The translations under genes and the position numbers were made by a program. A DNA stretch of 44,420 bases from a virus. The notes under the pieces are model-generated. The model did no database searches and had not been told where the DNA came from. It worked only from the letters and a program-made list of their open reading frames with translations. Positions 7,118 through 14,855 of this stretch are shown piece by piece (position 1 is the stretch's first letter; the number at the start of each line of letters is the position of its first letter). Where the stretch lies: IMG/VR virus record IMGVR_UViG_3300033143_001396, positions 1-44,420 of that record; one strand, written 5' to 3'.

Positions 7118-7546
7118 TTAATCTACCAACTCAAAGTGTATGCCATCGAAGAATCCATTGCGGTCAAATGCAAACTTCGCGTCTGCCTCTGTGGACCAAT
7201 TTCCTCCCCAACGCAACAAGTGACTAATCTTGCCATCAACGTACAATTGGTGTGCCACAGCCATAACGATGCCCGCGAAATACAATACATTCTCCATATC
7301 ATATGGGTCGTCACCTTTCTTGTATGGCGCAATGTCTATTCCCATTGAAGGAAGAGTATTGTGTGTGCCGTCTGGAAACTTAACCTGTGAAGTGCCGTTT
7401 GAATAGTACTCATTCTGTTTCTGTTCACCACGGTGTCCTTCTAATACAGAACAGTCGTGAATTTCTAATACCGTATTTGCGATTAGTTGGATGTCTGAGT
7501 GACAAGTATCCAGTTTTGCTTGTGATTTAGATGACCATTTTGCCAT
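7118..7546 (-). CDS. M15-type peptidoglycan peptidase (endolysin)
   Basis: Resembles VanY/M15C L-alanyl-D-glutamate endopeptidases used as phage lysins. The N-terminus KLDTCHSDIQ, then GHRGEQKQN near residue 38, THN with His62, GIDIAPY with Asp71 and a C-terminal HFELVD carry the expected zinc ligands and fold signature. At 142 aa it is a single catalytic domain with no cell-wall binding part. A GATAAATA late-type element lies 31 bases upstream. No holin is recognised beside it. Confidence 0.88.
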   Translation of the reverse strand: MAKWSSKSQAKLDTCHSDIQLIANTVLEIHDCSVLEGHRGEQKQNEYYSNGTSQVKFPDGTHNTLPSMGIDIAPYKKGDDPYDMENVLYFAGIVMAVAHQLYVDGKISHLLRWGGNWSTEADAKFAFDRNGFFDGIHFELVD

Positions 7547-7575
7547 AATATTTGCCTCTTTGCTTAATCGGTCTA

Positions 7576-8136
7576 TTATTTATCTTGGTTGTATTGTTCA
7601 AAACCAAGTTTGCATATCCAGTATGCATCAACATAGTCGGAGATAGGGTTGCCGTGGGCAATCATACCAAACCTCTCGGAGATGTTGTCCTTTGTGTCCT
7701 CAACGAACGACTCATACATCTTGTCTTTCTTTGAGTTTCCCTTACCTGTAGCATATTTCTTAATGACTGTAGGTGGGATTGCCTCAAGAGAGTAGTAATC
7801 TTTCCATATGAGATGTTTTATTAGTCCAGCGTTCTCAGCAATGTGAAACACTTTTCCTGTTGAACCAAACGAATAGTCCTCTATGAACACCTTGTCTGGT
7901 TGCACGTCCTTGATTACATCCATAAAATACACAGCAAGATTATAGAACCTTTCTTGTGCCACTGTCCAATCAGGTATGGTTGACATATTGAACTTGCCTG
8001 TCGGGTCTTGTAGTGGTCGTTTCTTTGTACTGTAACAATAGAATTTACAATTGTCGTATGACCATTCATCGCCATCATGTACACACATCGCTGGTGATGA
8101 CATACTATAATCTATACCAGCTATAATCAAATCCAA
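7576..8136 (-). CDS. RuvC-like RNase H-fold nuclease
   Basis: Probable Holliday-junction or branched-DNA resolvase. The first strand AGIDYSMSSPA carries the expected Asp9, the second acid is in VFIEDYSFG near residue 86, and a late PISDYVDAYWI supplies the third acidic cluster. KKYATGKGNSKKDKM between them fits the DNA-binding loop of phage RuvC-like proteins. Length 186 aa is normal. T4 uses gp49 for this role; this family is an unrelated alternative. Confidence 0.8.
   Translation of the reverse strand: MDLIIAGIDYSMSSPAMCVHDGDEWSYDNCKFYCYSTKKRPLQDPTGKFNMSTIPDWTVAQERFYNLAVYFMDVIKDVQPDKVFIEDYSFGSTGKVFHIAENAGLIKHLIWKDYYSLEAIPPTVIKKYATGKGNSKKDKMYESFVEDTKDNISERFGMIAHGNPISDYVDAYWICKLGFEQYNQDK
7577..7584 (-). 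promoter_or_regulatory. T4-like late promoter element
   Basis: GATAAATA on the minus strand, 31 bases before the endolysin start. Confidence 0.55.
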
Positions 8137-8327
8137 TTCTCCAACTTTCTATCCTTGTCATAGTTACCTGTACCAACAACAATCCAGTTATTATATCCTT
8201 CTTCGCCACAGACAGGACAATCATATCTAGCGACATCATCCATATTATATTCTCTTGAACTCATGTATAGTTTATGATTACACTTTCTACACAAGAAAAT
8301 GTTATCAACATTTGTTAAAATACTCAA
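8127..8327 (-). CDS. zinc-ribbon protein (66 aa)
   Basis: CRKC near residue 13 and CPVC near 38 form one zinc ribbon. The start is a TTG immediately after the stop of a 23-aa frame, and the end overlaps the RuvC-like gene. Binding partner unknown. Confidence 0.65.
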   Translation of the reverse strand: MSILTNVDNIFLCRKCNHKLYMSSREYNMDDVARYDCPVCGEEGYNNWIVVGTGNYDKDRKLENWI

Positions 8328-8399
8328 CTAAACGCCGGTACCTTCTTTAAAAGATGATCCATAACCACCAGGCATTTTCATTGTTTCTGTACTACTCAT
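8328..8399 (-). CDS. possible 23-aa peptide
   Basis: MSSTETMKMPGGYGSSFKEG plus three residues. The ATG overlaps the upstream stop, and the next gene starts directly after its stop. This tight packing is the main evidence for translation. Confidence 0.4.
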   Translation of the reverse strand: MSSTETMKMPGGYGSSFKEGTGV

Positions 8400-8562
8400 C
8401 TTCGTCTTCTCCTACATCAGGTAATTCTTGACCTTGTACTTCGATAGACTCACTACCACAAAAGGAACAGGTTGTTACCGTATATTGTGTGGTGTCCATC
8501 TCTGTGACTATCTCATACGAAGCATCACAGTCCAAACAGACCACCTCTAAACTATTCTCCAC
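8392..8562 (-). CDS. zinc-ribbon protein with acidic tail (56 aa)
   Basis: GTG start with GGAG at good distance, located in the end of the deaminase-like gene. CLDC and CSFC form a zinc ribbon; the C-terminus is acidic. Similar two-CxxC mini-proteins are common in T4-like phages. Confidence 0.65.
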   Translation of the reverse strand: MENSLEVVCLDCDASYEIVTEMDTTQYTVTTCSFCGSESIEVQGQELPDVGEDEDE

Positions 8563-8563
8563 G

Positions 8564-8995
8564 TTATTCTCCGTTATCTAATTTGGTGTACTTATCCACA
8601 ATAATGCCTTGGGATTTAAGAAATTCTTCATCGGTCTGCGATTCAATATGTTCATAAACGATTCTGATAATGCCTGATTGTACAATCATCTTAGAACATT
8701 CGATATTCGGATAGTTGGTAGTGTATAATGTTGAACCATCAGATGATTCGCCGGTCATGGCCAATCGCAGAATAGCATTGGTAGTAGAGTGTATAACGGT
8801 GTCCTTTAGATTGCCGCGTTCGTCTTCACAATCGTTTACCATACCTTTCGGTTGGCCATTGTATCCCGCAGCAACAATGTTTCTGTCTCTAACAATTACA
8901 GAACCATGTTTGTACTCCTCACAATAAGACATTTCTGCGAATCTCTCAGCAATGTCCATAAAGAGGTCGTCATATCGTTGTCTAGTTTCCATCAT
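8564..8995 (-). CDS. dCMP/cytidine-deaminase-like protein lacking catalytic residues
   Basis: Overall similar to phage dCMP deaminases: HGSVIVRDRNIVAAGYNG (residues 30-47), DCEDERGN and a QSGIIRIVY strand. However, the zinc/catalytic motif HAE is HST (His69-Ser70-Thr71), so the proton-shuttling Glu is gone. The second motif PCxxC is PNxxC (Asn97, Cys100), so one zinc ligand is lost. I read both changes directly from the DNA. It is therefore probably not a deaminase; it may bind a nucleotide or a protein. It overlaps the Acb1-like gene by 4 bases. Confidence 0.8.
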   Translation of the reverse strand: MMETRQRYDDLFMDIAERFAEMSYCEEYKHGSVIVRDRNIVAAGYNGQPKGMVNDCEDERGNLKDTVIHSTTNAILRLAMTGESSDGSTLYTTNYPNIECSKMIVQSGIIRIVYEHIESQTDEEFLKSQGIIVDKYTKLDNGE

Positions 8996-9468
8996 TTACT
9001 CCACGAAAGATCAAGGTCTTCCATATATTCTTTTCTTAGTTGTATAAAGGCAGCGAATCTAGGCAGTGTTGTGATATCAAAGTCACCAACGTTATATGAT
9101 AACGTCACATGAGGTTTATATTCATCAAAGTCATAGGTTGCGCCATGAGCATCCATCAGTTCTTGGTGTCTGTCAGTCATCCATTGTGACTCAACCTCCA
9201 TCACCAGTGCGTTCTCCCCGTCTTTATTAGGCCACACATCAAATCCCTTGAAGACTGCTTGTTCTTCGATAGGACCTAAAGGGACGTAATTTGGGAGATG
9301 TTTTCTTGAGAACAACAATGTAGAATGAAAGTCATCAACACCCATAGTAGATGGAATCTTGTGTGTCTTAATGAACCATATCAAATCCTTTATAGTATCC
9401 CATGAGAATCTAATACCTGCGTATGTTCCTTTCTGTTCCTCTGTGAGGAATTCCTTTACTGTCTTCAT
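8992..9468 (-). CDS. acb1: Acb1-like 2H phosphoesterase (anti-CBASS)
   Basis: Resembles T4 gene 57B product Acb1, which cleaves the cyclic oligonucleotide signals of CBASS. Two HxT motifs, H48-S-T50 in FHSTLLFS and H120-V-T122 in YKPHVTLSY, form the 2H active site, with the family block HGATYDFDEYKPH before the second. The ATG at 9468 is chosen over an upstream TTG because it gives the N-terminus MKTVKEFLTEE, a capsid-targeting-like peptide that other proteins in this window share. No strong ribosome site precedes it. Confidence 0.85.
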   Translation of the reverse strand: MKTVKEFLTEEQKGTYAGIRFSWDTIKDLIWFIKTHKIPSTMGVDDFHSTLLFSRKHLPNYVPLGPIEEQAVFKGFDVWPNKDGENALVMEVESQWMTDRHQELMDAHGATYDFDEYKPHVTLSYNVGDFDITTLPRFAAFIQLRKEYMEDLDLSWSK

Positions 9469-9473
9469 ATTTA

Positions 9474-9809
9474 CTAGTACCAAATTCTATGTTCTTCGTG
9501 GACACTTTCTTGACCACATTCGTTTTCAAATATGTACCAGTCTATATCGTCCGGCACCTCTACAATCTTTAGCTCACACCTTCTACTTATGTTATCTATA
9601 CCAAGTTCGTCAACAACTCGCATTAGGTCTGAGTCGTTCCGCTTAATGTAACATAATGAATAATAATCAAACGGAGATCCATCAGACATAATATCATTGA
9701 TAACGGCCATTTCTTCAATCGCAGCTGGATTACCTAGTTCGATGAGTCTATCAAAGGCTTCTTTGGTTACACCGAACCCTCCAATAGATGTGTTAATCAA
9801 TACTCTCAT
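9474..9809 (-). CDS. conserved phage protein of unknown function (111 aa)
   Basis: Opening MRVLINTSIGGFGVT and the later ELKIVEVPDDIDWYIFE match a small family seen in several phage groups; role unknown. Its ATG overlaps the stop of the MazG-like gene. Confidence 0.75.
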   Translation of the reverse strand: MRVLINTSIGGFGVTKEAFDRLIELGNPAAIEEMAVINDIMSDGSPFDYYSLCYIKRNDSDLMRVVDELGIDNISRRCELKIVEVPDDIDWYIFENECGQESVHEEHRIWY

Positions 9810-10129
9810 TGTTCTGTGTTTATCTCCATCATAGCGTCAAGTACATCGTGTGGTATATTGCTCCACTCTTTCAATTTGGTTAGTTTATTGTTTATTCCTC
9901 TGAAAAGTTTATCCTCATCCAGTTCATAAATGCCAGAGATAATGACCATCATTGCCATCAAATCAGCCATTTCCTTTCCTAAATTTTCTCTATTGGTCAC
10001 TTTATCAGCAGGATTAGTGTCATCTATACCAAATCGTTTAATCTTGGATGCAACTTGAATCACCTCAGCACACTCCTCTTGGAGTATATCAAGTGCTTCA
10101 TTTATTTCTTTATCTTTTAATGTTCTCAT
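9806..10129 (-). CDS. MazG-like all-alpha NTP pyrophosphohydrolase
   Basis: The EECAEVIQVASK segment (about residues 18-29) and the later GKEMADLMAMM give the ExxE...ExxD metal-binding arrangement of all-alpha NTP pyrophosphatases. Such enzymes hydrolyse NTPs or alarmones and may tune the nucleotide pool during infection. The exact substrate is not deducible. Confidence 0.7.
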   Translation of the reverse strand: MRTLKDKEINEALDILQEECAEVIQVASKIKRFGIDDTNPADKVTNRENLGKEMADLMAMMVIISGIYELDEDKLFRGINNKLTKLKEWSNIPHDVLDAMMEINTEQ

Positions 10130-10305
10130 CGTATCTGTCCTGTGCTTAGGTTTATTTCAACCGGTGCATGTTTCCTTTCATATTCAAGAGCCTTTCTAAT
10201 CTCATCACCAAGTCGTTTGTATCTGGCAACCTTCTCTTCATAGGTTTCGTTGACATAGAAATCTTCAAGTTTCTTGACCAGTTTTTCTTGTTCTGGGTTT
10301 AACAT
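10126..10305 (-). CDS. hypothetical protein (59 aa)
   Basis: Start MLNPEQEKLVKKLEDF is preferred, preceded by GGTGAT; a longer frame would overlap the upstream membrane peptide. Highly charged, helical. Confidence 0.65.
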   Translation of the reverse strand: MLNPEQEKLVKKLEDFYVNETYEEKVARYKRLGDEIRKALEYERKHAPVEINLSTGQIR

Positions 10306-10309
10306 AATA

Positions 10310-10459
10310 TCACCATTGATGAGCAGCATTGGCAACAATTGCCACAATGGCAACAAGTTCCAATCCCATCCATATTAATCTAATGTAACAACAGGTATCC
10401 GCTGTCTTCTTATCATCGGCACACTTAGGCGCCAGAGACTTACAGATTAGTCGTTTCAA
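10310..10459 (-). CDS. small single-pass membrane protein (49 aa)
   Basis: TTG start overlapping the upstream stop; frame LKRLICKSLAPKC then a hydrophobic segment GLELVAIVAIVANA near the C-terminus. The fit between its neighbours supports it; the start is uncertain. Confidence 0.5.
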   Translation of the reverse strand: MKRLICKSLAPKCADDKKTADTCCYIRLIWMGLELVAIVAIVANAAHQW

Positions 10460-10842
10460 TGTTTGTTCTTAGGAAGATTCTCCATCTTCTCGTCCCACGC
10501 ATCATCAAGTTTCATATCTCTAACGATAGGATATTGTGGCTGTAGATTATCCTTATAACAAATCCACTTGATAGAACCCCATTTCTTCGACGCTCTTGTG
10601 AGTTTATATAGGTCGAACATCTCATCAAGGTCAGCACAATCAAAATTGGAATATCCCCACGCGAACACATCACTGGTGTTAACATATAAGGCGGTCGTGA
10701 CAATACCAGTTTCATCATCTTTAACCGCATGAGGAACAAGATGTTCCTCGATAAGGAGAATCGCCAGCATCATGTTCTCGTCCGGTTCTTCTACTCCCTT
10801 ATATTCGAACATTACCTCATCTTCGTCTACACAATGTTTCAC
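10456..10842 (-). CDS. hypothetical protein (128 aa)
   Basis: The GTG at 10842 overlaps the stop of the Tad2-like gene and has GGGAG at good distance; an ATG five codons upstream is possible. Acidic, with the segment YVNTSDVFAWGYSNFDCADL. No family recognised. Confidence 0.7.
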   Translation of the reverse strand: MKHCVDEDEVMFEYKGVEEPDENMMLAILLIEEHLVPHAVKDDETGIVTTALYVNTSDVFAWGYSNFDCADLDEMFDLYKLTRASKKWGSIKWICYKDNLQPQYPIVRDMKLDDAWDEKMENLPKNKH

Positions 10843-11111
10843 TCTACAATCTCCCACTCATCCCAAAGCATATCAAGTTGCGATGGTGTCCAAGGCACAA
10901 TAGAACCATCAGCAGTACGCATATCGATATGACCGTTGTATGTAATCTCAGTATCAGCAGGATAGATGCCCAATAGAGGTGCTCTATTTACCTTAAAAGT
11001 GGAACCATCGACAAGGAAGACAAACATTCCAGTTCCGTTCCACGCTCGACTGGTTACTTTCTTGCCGGCTTTAATCTGTTTAATCGCCCATGCAAAATCT
11101 TTAAATTCCAT
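10839..11111 (-). CDS. Tad2-like protein (DUF2829), anti-Thoeris
   Basis: The 90-aa protein matches the DUF2829 family, which includes Tad2, a sponge that sequesters the cyclic ADP-ribose signal of Thoeris. Signature blocks are IKAGKKVTSRAWNGTGMFVF near residue 13, VNRAPLLGIYPADTEITYNG near 41, HIDMRTADGSIVPW and a terminal SQLDMLWDEWEIVE. AGGAG before the ATG at 11111 fixes the start. Family members are not all proven anti-Thoeris, so function is inference from family. Confidence 0.85.
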   Translation of the reverse strand: MEFKDFAWAIKQIKAGKKVTSRAWNGTGMFVFLVDGSTFKVNRAPLLGIYPADTEITYNGHIDMRTADGSIVPWTPSQLDMLWDEWEIVE

Positions 11112-11530
11112 TATTTTCTCCTGTTCCAAATATCTTTGGCTTCTTGTTCTGTGTAATAACTTCCTGTATGCACACAACCTCTTGTACAGGCAACATAATA
11201 TTCCATATCGCCTCCGTTCATCGTGGTCTTTATTGCGCCTTTAGCACCACACATAGGACACGATTCGAGTTCCTTTGGTATCCAACCGGCAATCCTACCA
11301 CATCCTTCACAAGGATGTGTCACATGACTTAAACATCCCGGATGACCACAAGGAAGACCGTCTCTTAATTCCTGATCACCATAGGCACAATCTGCACAAT
11401 GACCAGCACGTTTATCGCCAACAAAATAATCTCCACATTGCAGACACTTGTTTGAATAACCTCCAGGCGCCCACCAACCTCTAGCAGGTCGGCGGTCTTC
11501 TTTCATATTGTCCCAATCTTCTTTATTCAT
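11111..11530 (-). CDS. multi-zinc-ribbon protein with Lar-like C-terminus
   Basis: N-terminal CLQC and CADC pairs are followed by CGHPGC and CEGC, then a C-terminal domain with CPMCG, a later ACTRGC and YYTEQEAKDIWNRR. The last part fits the Lar family (restriction alleviation protein) fold. Many phage Lar-like ribbons have no tested activity. It overlaps the Tad2-like gene by one base. Confidence 0.7.
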   Translation of the reverse strand: MNKEDWDNMKEDRRPARGWWAPGGYSNKCLQCGDYFVGDKRAGHCADCAYGDQELRDGLPCGHPGCLSHVTHPCEGCGRIAGWIPKELESCPMCGAKGAIKTTMNGGDMEYYVACTRGCVHTGSYYTEQEAKDIWNRRK

Positions 11531-11532
11531 AA

Positions 11533-11697
11533 TTAATATCCATCATCAAAATCGATTTGTTCTAAAAGAAAGTGAGAATAGTCTACTAGACCTTTTATCT
11601 TCTCTTCTTCCTCTTTAGGAACAGTTATATAACCATACTCCAACAAAACGGTCAATGTGTCCATCATATCTTGAATCTTTTCATTATCAAGATTCAA
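11533..11697 (-). CDS. hypothetical protein (54 aa)
   Basis: TTG start (LNLDNEKIQDMMDTL) overlapping the end of the upstream gene, with GGAGAAGAG before it; in-frame ATGs ten codons later are alternatives. Acidic helical peptide; ends 2 bases before the next start. Confidence 0.55.
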   Translation of the reverse strand: MNLDNEKIQDMMDTLTVLLEYGYITVPKEEEEKIKGLVDYSHFLLEQIDFDDGY

Positions 11698-11863
11698 GAC
11701 TCTTCTCCATTATCTTTCCTGCAGCCTCAAGTTGTTCTTTAATCTTACCACATAGTATCAACTCATTAGAATCAAGAGCGATGTTTCCATGCTTAAGAAT
11801 CTCTATACGAGAATGACAATGTTTTCTATTAAGAGAACAAGTACATTCTCTCTTAATCTTCAT
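11687..11863 (-). CDS. small Cys-containing protein (58 aa)
   Basis: Start MKIKRECTCSLNRKHCHSR; cysteines in ECTC and KHC suggest metal binding. It begins 7 bases after the upstream stop with a GGATG purine stretch. Confidence 0.6.
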   Translation of the reverse strand: MKIKRECTCSLNRKHCHSRIEILKHGNIALDSNELILCGKIKEQLEAAGKIMEKSLES

Positions 11864-11870
11864 TGCGCCA

Positions 11871-12194
11871 TTACATCCAGCGATAAGTTTTTTCAAAGAT
11901 TTCTTTATCACAGATATATAGTTCATCATCAATTCCTCTCATAAGATAATCTCCAGGTTTGCCCTGTTTGTAATCGCCCTCAAGACTGTTAACTCTAAAA
12001 TGTTCCTCAACTTGCATTGCATGAACCTCGATTGGTCTCTTCATACAAGTTGACATATCATCAACGACTTCAAATGTTTCAAATGTTTTCATACTATTTT
12101 CCTTTTCTGGGTAACAACAAGCAGAGAAATGGGTTATACCTTCTGTCGAATGACAAGAACATGTACAACCGTTATATGCGGGAGGAAGTGCCAT
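11871..12194 (-). CDS. conserved phage protein (107 aa)
   Basis: The N-terminus has a CTCSCH and CC cluster; the C-terminal part KPGDYLMRGIDDELYICDKE resembles a small phage family of unknown role. The start overlaps the stop of nrdJb (TAATG). An internal ATG at residue 35 (MKTFETFEVV) could be an alternative start. Confidence 0.65.
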   Translation of the reverse strand: MALPPAYNGCTCSCHSTEGITHFSACCYPEKENSMKTFETFEVVDDMSTCMKRPIEVHAMQVEEHFRVNSLEGDYKQGKPGDYLMRGIDDELYICDKEIFEKTYRWM

Positions 12195-12781
12195 TAACTA
12201 CACTTCGAGTAGTCACACTCACCATTCACACATTCCTCACAACCATCACTCTTAATAAGTGACTTCTCGCCACATACATGACACATCACAGCGTTAGGTG
12301 GGTATATAACCTCTTTCTTCTCTGTATCTCTTAGATGTTCTTCTAAAGTGATACCAATTTCAGAGACAATAGACTTAATGTATTTGCCTTTTGACCAATA
12401 ACCTCCATTTGGGTCGACCACTGACTTGAGTTCATCAACAAGGAATTTGATATCTTCCTTATCCTCTTTACGCATCACAGCGGAGATAACTCTAGTGATA
12501 GCAGTTGTCCACTGGAAGTGAGTCGTGTCCTTTGAGTTAATAAAAATCTCAAAAGGATTTCCATCAACATCATCATTGATGGTGATATATGCTGATGCTG
12601 AACCCGGTGGTTTAATCTTATAAGTATAACCCTGTAGTTTTTCTTCTCTAACCTTTAGTACAGGTTTTACACGTTCGGCCGGTGCTGCCTCAGGCAACAC
12701 CTCCACTGGTCTTAGTTTGGATTCGTCTGCATTTACTTTTAGAGAGACAATCTTTCCACTTAGTTTTTTAATTTCTGGCAT
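12194..12781 (-). CDS. nrdJb: class II ribonucleotide reductase, small C-terminal subunit (NrdJb-like)
   Basis: Matches the separate C-terminal piece of vitamin B12-dependent ribonucleotide reductases: LQGYTYKIKPPGSASAYITI, PFEIFINSKDTTHFQW, TRVISAVMRKEDKEDIKFLV and DPNGGYWSKGKYIKSIVSEIG. The tail carries CHVC and further cysteines that would relay electrons to the active site. It lies directly after nrdJa. The split form is like NrdJa/NrdJb of Pseudomonas. Confidence 0.9.
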   Translation of the reverse strand: MPEIKKLSGKIVSLKVNADESKLRPVEVLPEAAPAERVKPVLKVREEKLQGYTYKIKPPGSASAYITINDDVDGNPFEIFINSKDTTHFQWTTAITRVISAVMRKEDKEDIKFLVDELKSVVDPNGGYWSKGKYIKSIVSEIGITLEEHLRDTEKKEVIYPPNAVMCHVCGEKSLIKSDGCEECVNGECDYSKCS

Positions 12782-12783
12782 TG

Positions 12784-14847
12784 TTATAGTTTCCCGTAGT
12801 ATCCTTCTTTGATGGCGTCATATAGATTCGCCGCGGTGGTTTCTTCGCCTTCATACTCAATGATGTCATCACCTTGGAAAGTGTGTTCTTCGCCATCATC
12901 CATAACAAATGTATATCCTGTATTCGCAAGGTCTTCTTTCTTTACCAATACCCCTTGGAAGTTTTCTGGATTGAATCTGAATGTTGTGCAACCCTTTAGA
13001 TTCTGGTCATAAGCATCCATGTAGATATCTTTAAATTCATCATAGTTAAAATCGGTTGGGATATTAACAGTCTTACTAATAGAGCTATCAATCCATTTCT
13101 GTGAAGCGGCCTGTACAGCGATGTGCTGTCTAGGAGAAATGTTGTCTGTTTCTCCCCATGTATCAGGAAGTTCTACAGATTCTCCAAACGTATGACGATA
13201 CAGCAATGCTTCATAACTCCACACATCAACATTTTCCTTTGTCTTCTTTCCAGGTTTGATGATGTTACGGGTGTAGTGATGTGCAAAAGATGGTTCGATT
13301 CCATTAGAACAGTTATTGTTAATAGATAACGCGATTGTACCTGTAGGAGCAATTGATGAGTGATGAGTGAAACGACAACCATCTTTACGAATATTGTCCC
13401 ATAATTCAGGATTGGCCTTGCGAATCTTCAACATATAGTAAGAGAATACGAATAGTTCCTTACCCTTTAGTTTGTCTCCAATCTTAACTTTCTTATCACC
13501 GCCGCGAGTCTGATACTCTTCAAGCATTTTATGGTCAAGAACAAAGTCTTCTTCCATAATAGGCGCAGCACCTTTCTCAATAGCAAGTTCGTGACCAATC
13601 TTATAACCAGTCATGGCAATAATCTTAGAAACTTTCTCGGTGAATCTAACAGAAGCAGCATCACCATATGCCATACCCATCATGTTCATTGCTGAACCGA
13701 GTCCGAGATATCCCATACCATGACGGCGTTTATGTGTGATTTCGTGTCGTTGACTCTTCAAAGGAAGACCATTGAATTCTACAACGTTGTCTAGCATACG
13801 TGTGAAGATAGCAACAATCTCTTCAAATGCTTTCCAATCAAATGATGCGCGGGATGTAAATGCGTCTTTGATGAATCTTGTCAAGTTGACAGAACCAAGT
13901 AGACAAGAACCGTCTTCTGGTAGAGGTTGTTCGCCGCATGGATTGGTTGCGCGGATGTTCTCACAGAACCAGTTGTTGTTCATCTTGTTCACTTCATCAA
14001 TCAGAATGAATCCAGGTTCAGCAAAATCATATGTAGATTGCATGATGATATCCCACACATCTTTAGCCTTCATTGTGTCAAAGATGCGGTGTGCTACAAG
14101 ATTAGTTTTCTCATCTCGTATAACATCACCTTCAACAACAGGCCAGTTTGGTTCTTTCCAAACATAGGCATCGTTCTCATCATATTCTTTCTTGTGTACA
14201 GGGAATACAAAGTTCCAATCTTTGTTATCTTTAACGGCGTCCATGAACTCTTTGGTGATCAATAGAGATAGGTTGAATTGTCTGAATCGACCATCTTCGC
14301 GTTTCGCCTTGATAAAGTTGATTGCGTCAGGATGTGAGATATCAAATGTTCCCATCTGAGCACCTCTACGGCCGCCGGCAGAACTTACAGTGAAACACAT
14401 CTTGTCATAGATGTCCATGAACGACAATGAACCGGATGTTGTTGCGCCGACACCACCAACATGAGCGCCGCCTGGACGTAACACAGAGAATTCATATCCA
14501 ATACCACAACCCGCAGCGAGTGTAATGCCTGCTTGTTTGACACCTTCGAGAATTCCTGGCATCGAGTCTTCGATTGTAGATGATACTGTACAGTTGATTA
14601 ATGATGTTGCTGGTTTATATTTTGATGCACCAGCGTTTGAGATGATGCGCCCAGCCGGTGTCGCGCCGCTTCGCAAGGCATATAAAAATGCTTCTTGCCA
14701 GGTGTCCTTTGACTTCTCGTTGGAAGCTAATGCAGCTGCAACTCTTAGAAAGGTTGCTTCGATATCTTTATCGATAATGTTTTCGTCTTTGTCTTTTAGT
14801 CTATACTTTTTATCGTATATGTCAAATGATGCTGGTTGTAAATCCAT
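12784..14847 (-). CDS. nrdJa: class II adenosylcobalamin-dependent ribonucleotide reductase, catalytic subunit (NrdJa)
   Basis: Reduces ribonucleotides to deoxyribonucleotides using a B12-derived radical, independent of oxygen. In the 687-aa protein, Cys86 in SLINCTVSS and the finger-loop N302-x-C304-x-E306 in TNPCGEQPLPEDGSCLLGSV give the active site; GGRRGAQM and APTGTIAL are family blocks. The start at 14847 is chosen because AGGAG lies 5 bases upstream; the longer frame runs into the preceding gene. A Cys-rich protein of a cobalamin-linked family precedes it. Activity would need host-derived cobalamin. Confidence 0.92.
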   Translation of the reverse strand: MDLQPASFDIYDKKYRLKDKDENIIDKDIEATFLRVAAALASNEKSKDTWQEAFLYALRSGATPAGRIISNAGASKYKPATSLINCTVSSTIEDSMPGILEGVKQAGITLAAGCGIGYEFSVLRPGGAHVGGVGATTSGSLSFMDIYDKMCFTVSSAGGRRGAQMGTFDISHPDAINFIKAKREDGRFRQFNLSLLITKEFMDAVKDNKDWNFVFPVHKKEYDENDAYVWKEPNWPVVEGDVIRDEKTNLVAHRIFDTMKAKDVWDIIMQSTYDFAEPGFILIDEVNKMNNNWFCENIRATNPCGEQPLPEDGSCLLGSVNLTRFIKDAFTSRASFDWKAFEEIVAIFTRMLDNVVEFNGLPLKSQRHEITHKRRHGMGYLGLGSAMNMMGMAYGDAASVRFTEKVSKIIAMTGYKIGHELAIEKGAAPIMEEDFVLDHKMLEEYQTRGGDKKVKIGDKLKGKELFVFSYYMLKIRKANPELWDNIRKDGCRFTHHSSIAPTGTIALSINNNCSNGIEPSFAHHYTRNIIKPGKKTKENVDVWSYEALLYRHTFGESVELPDTWGETDNISPRQHIAVQAASQKWIDSSISKTVNIPTDFNYDEFKDIYMDAYDQNLKGCTTFRFNPENFQGVLVKKEDLANTGYTFVMDDGEEHTFQGDDIIEYEGEETTAANLYDAIKEGYYGKL

Positions 14848-14855
14848 GCGGGCTC

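Noticed and set aside
9469-9483. Five-codon N-terminal extension of the Acb1-like protein from a TTG
   Set aside because: The extension lies in the end of the upstream gene. The internal ATG gives an N-terminus matching other proteins in the window.
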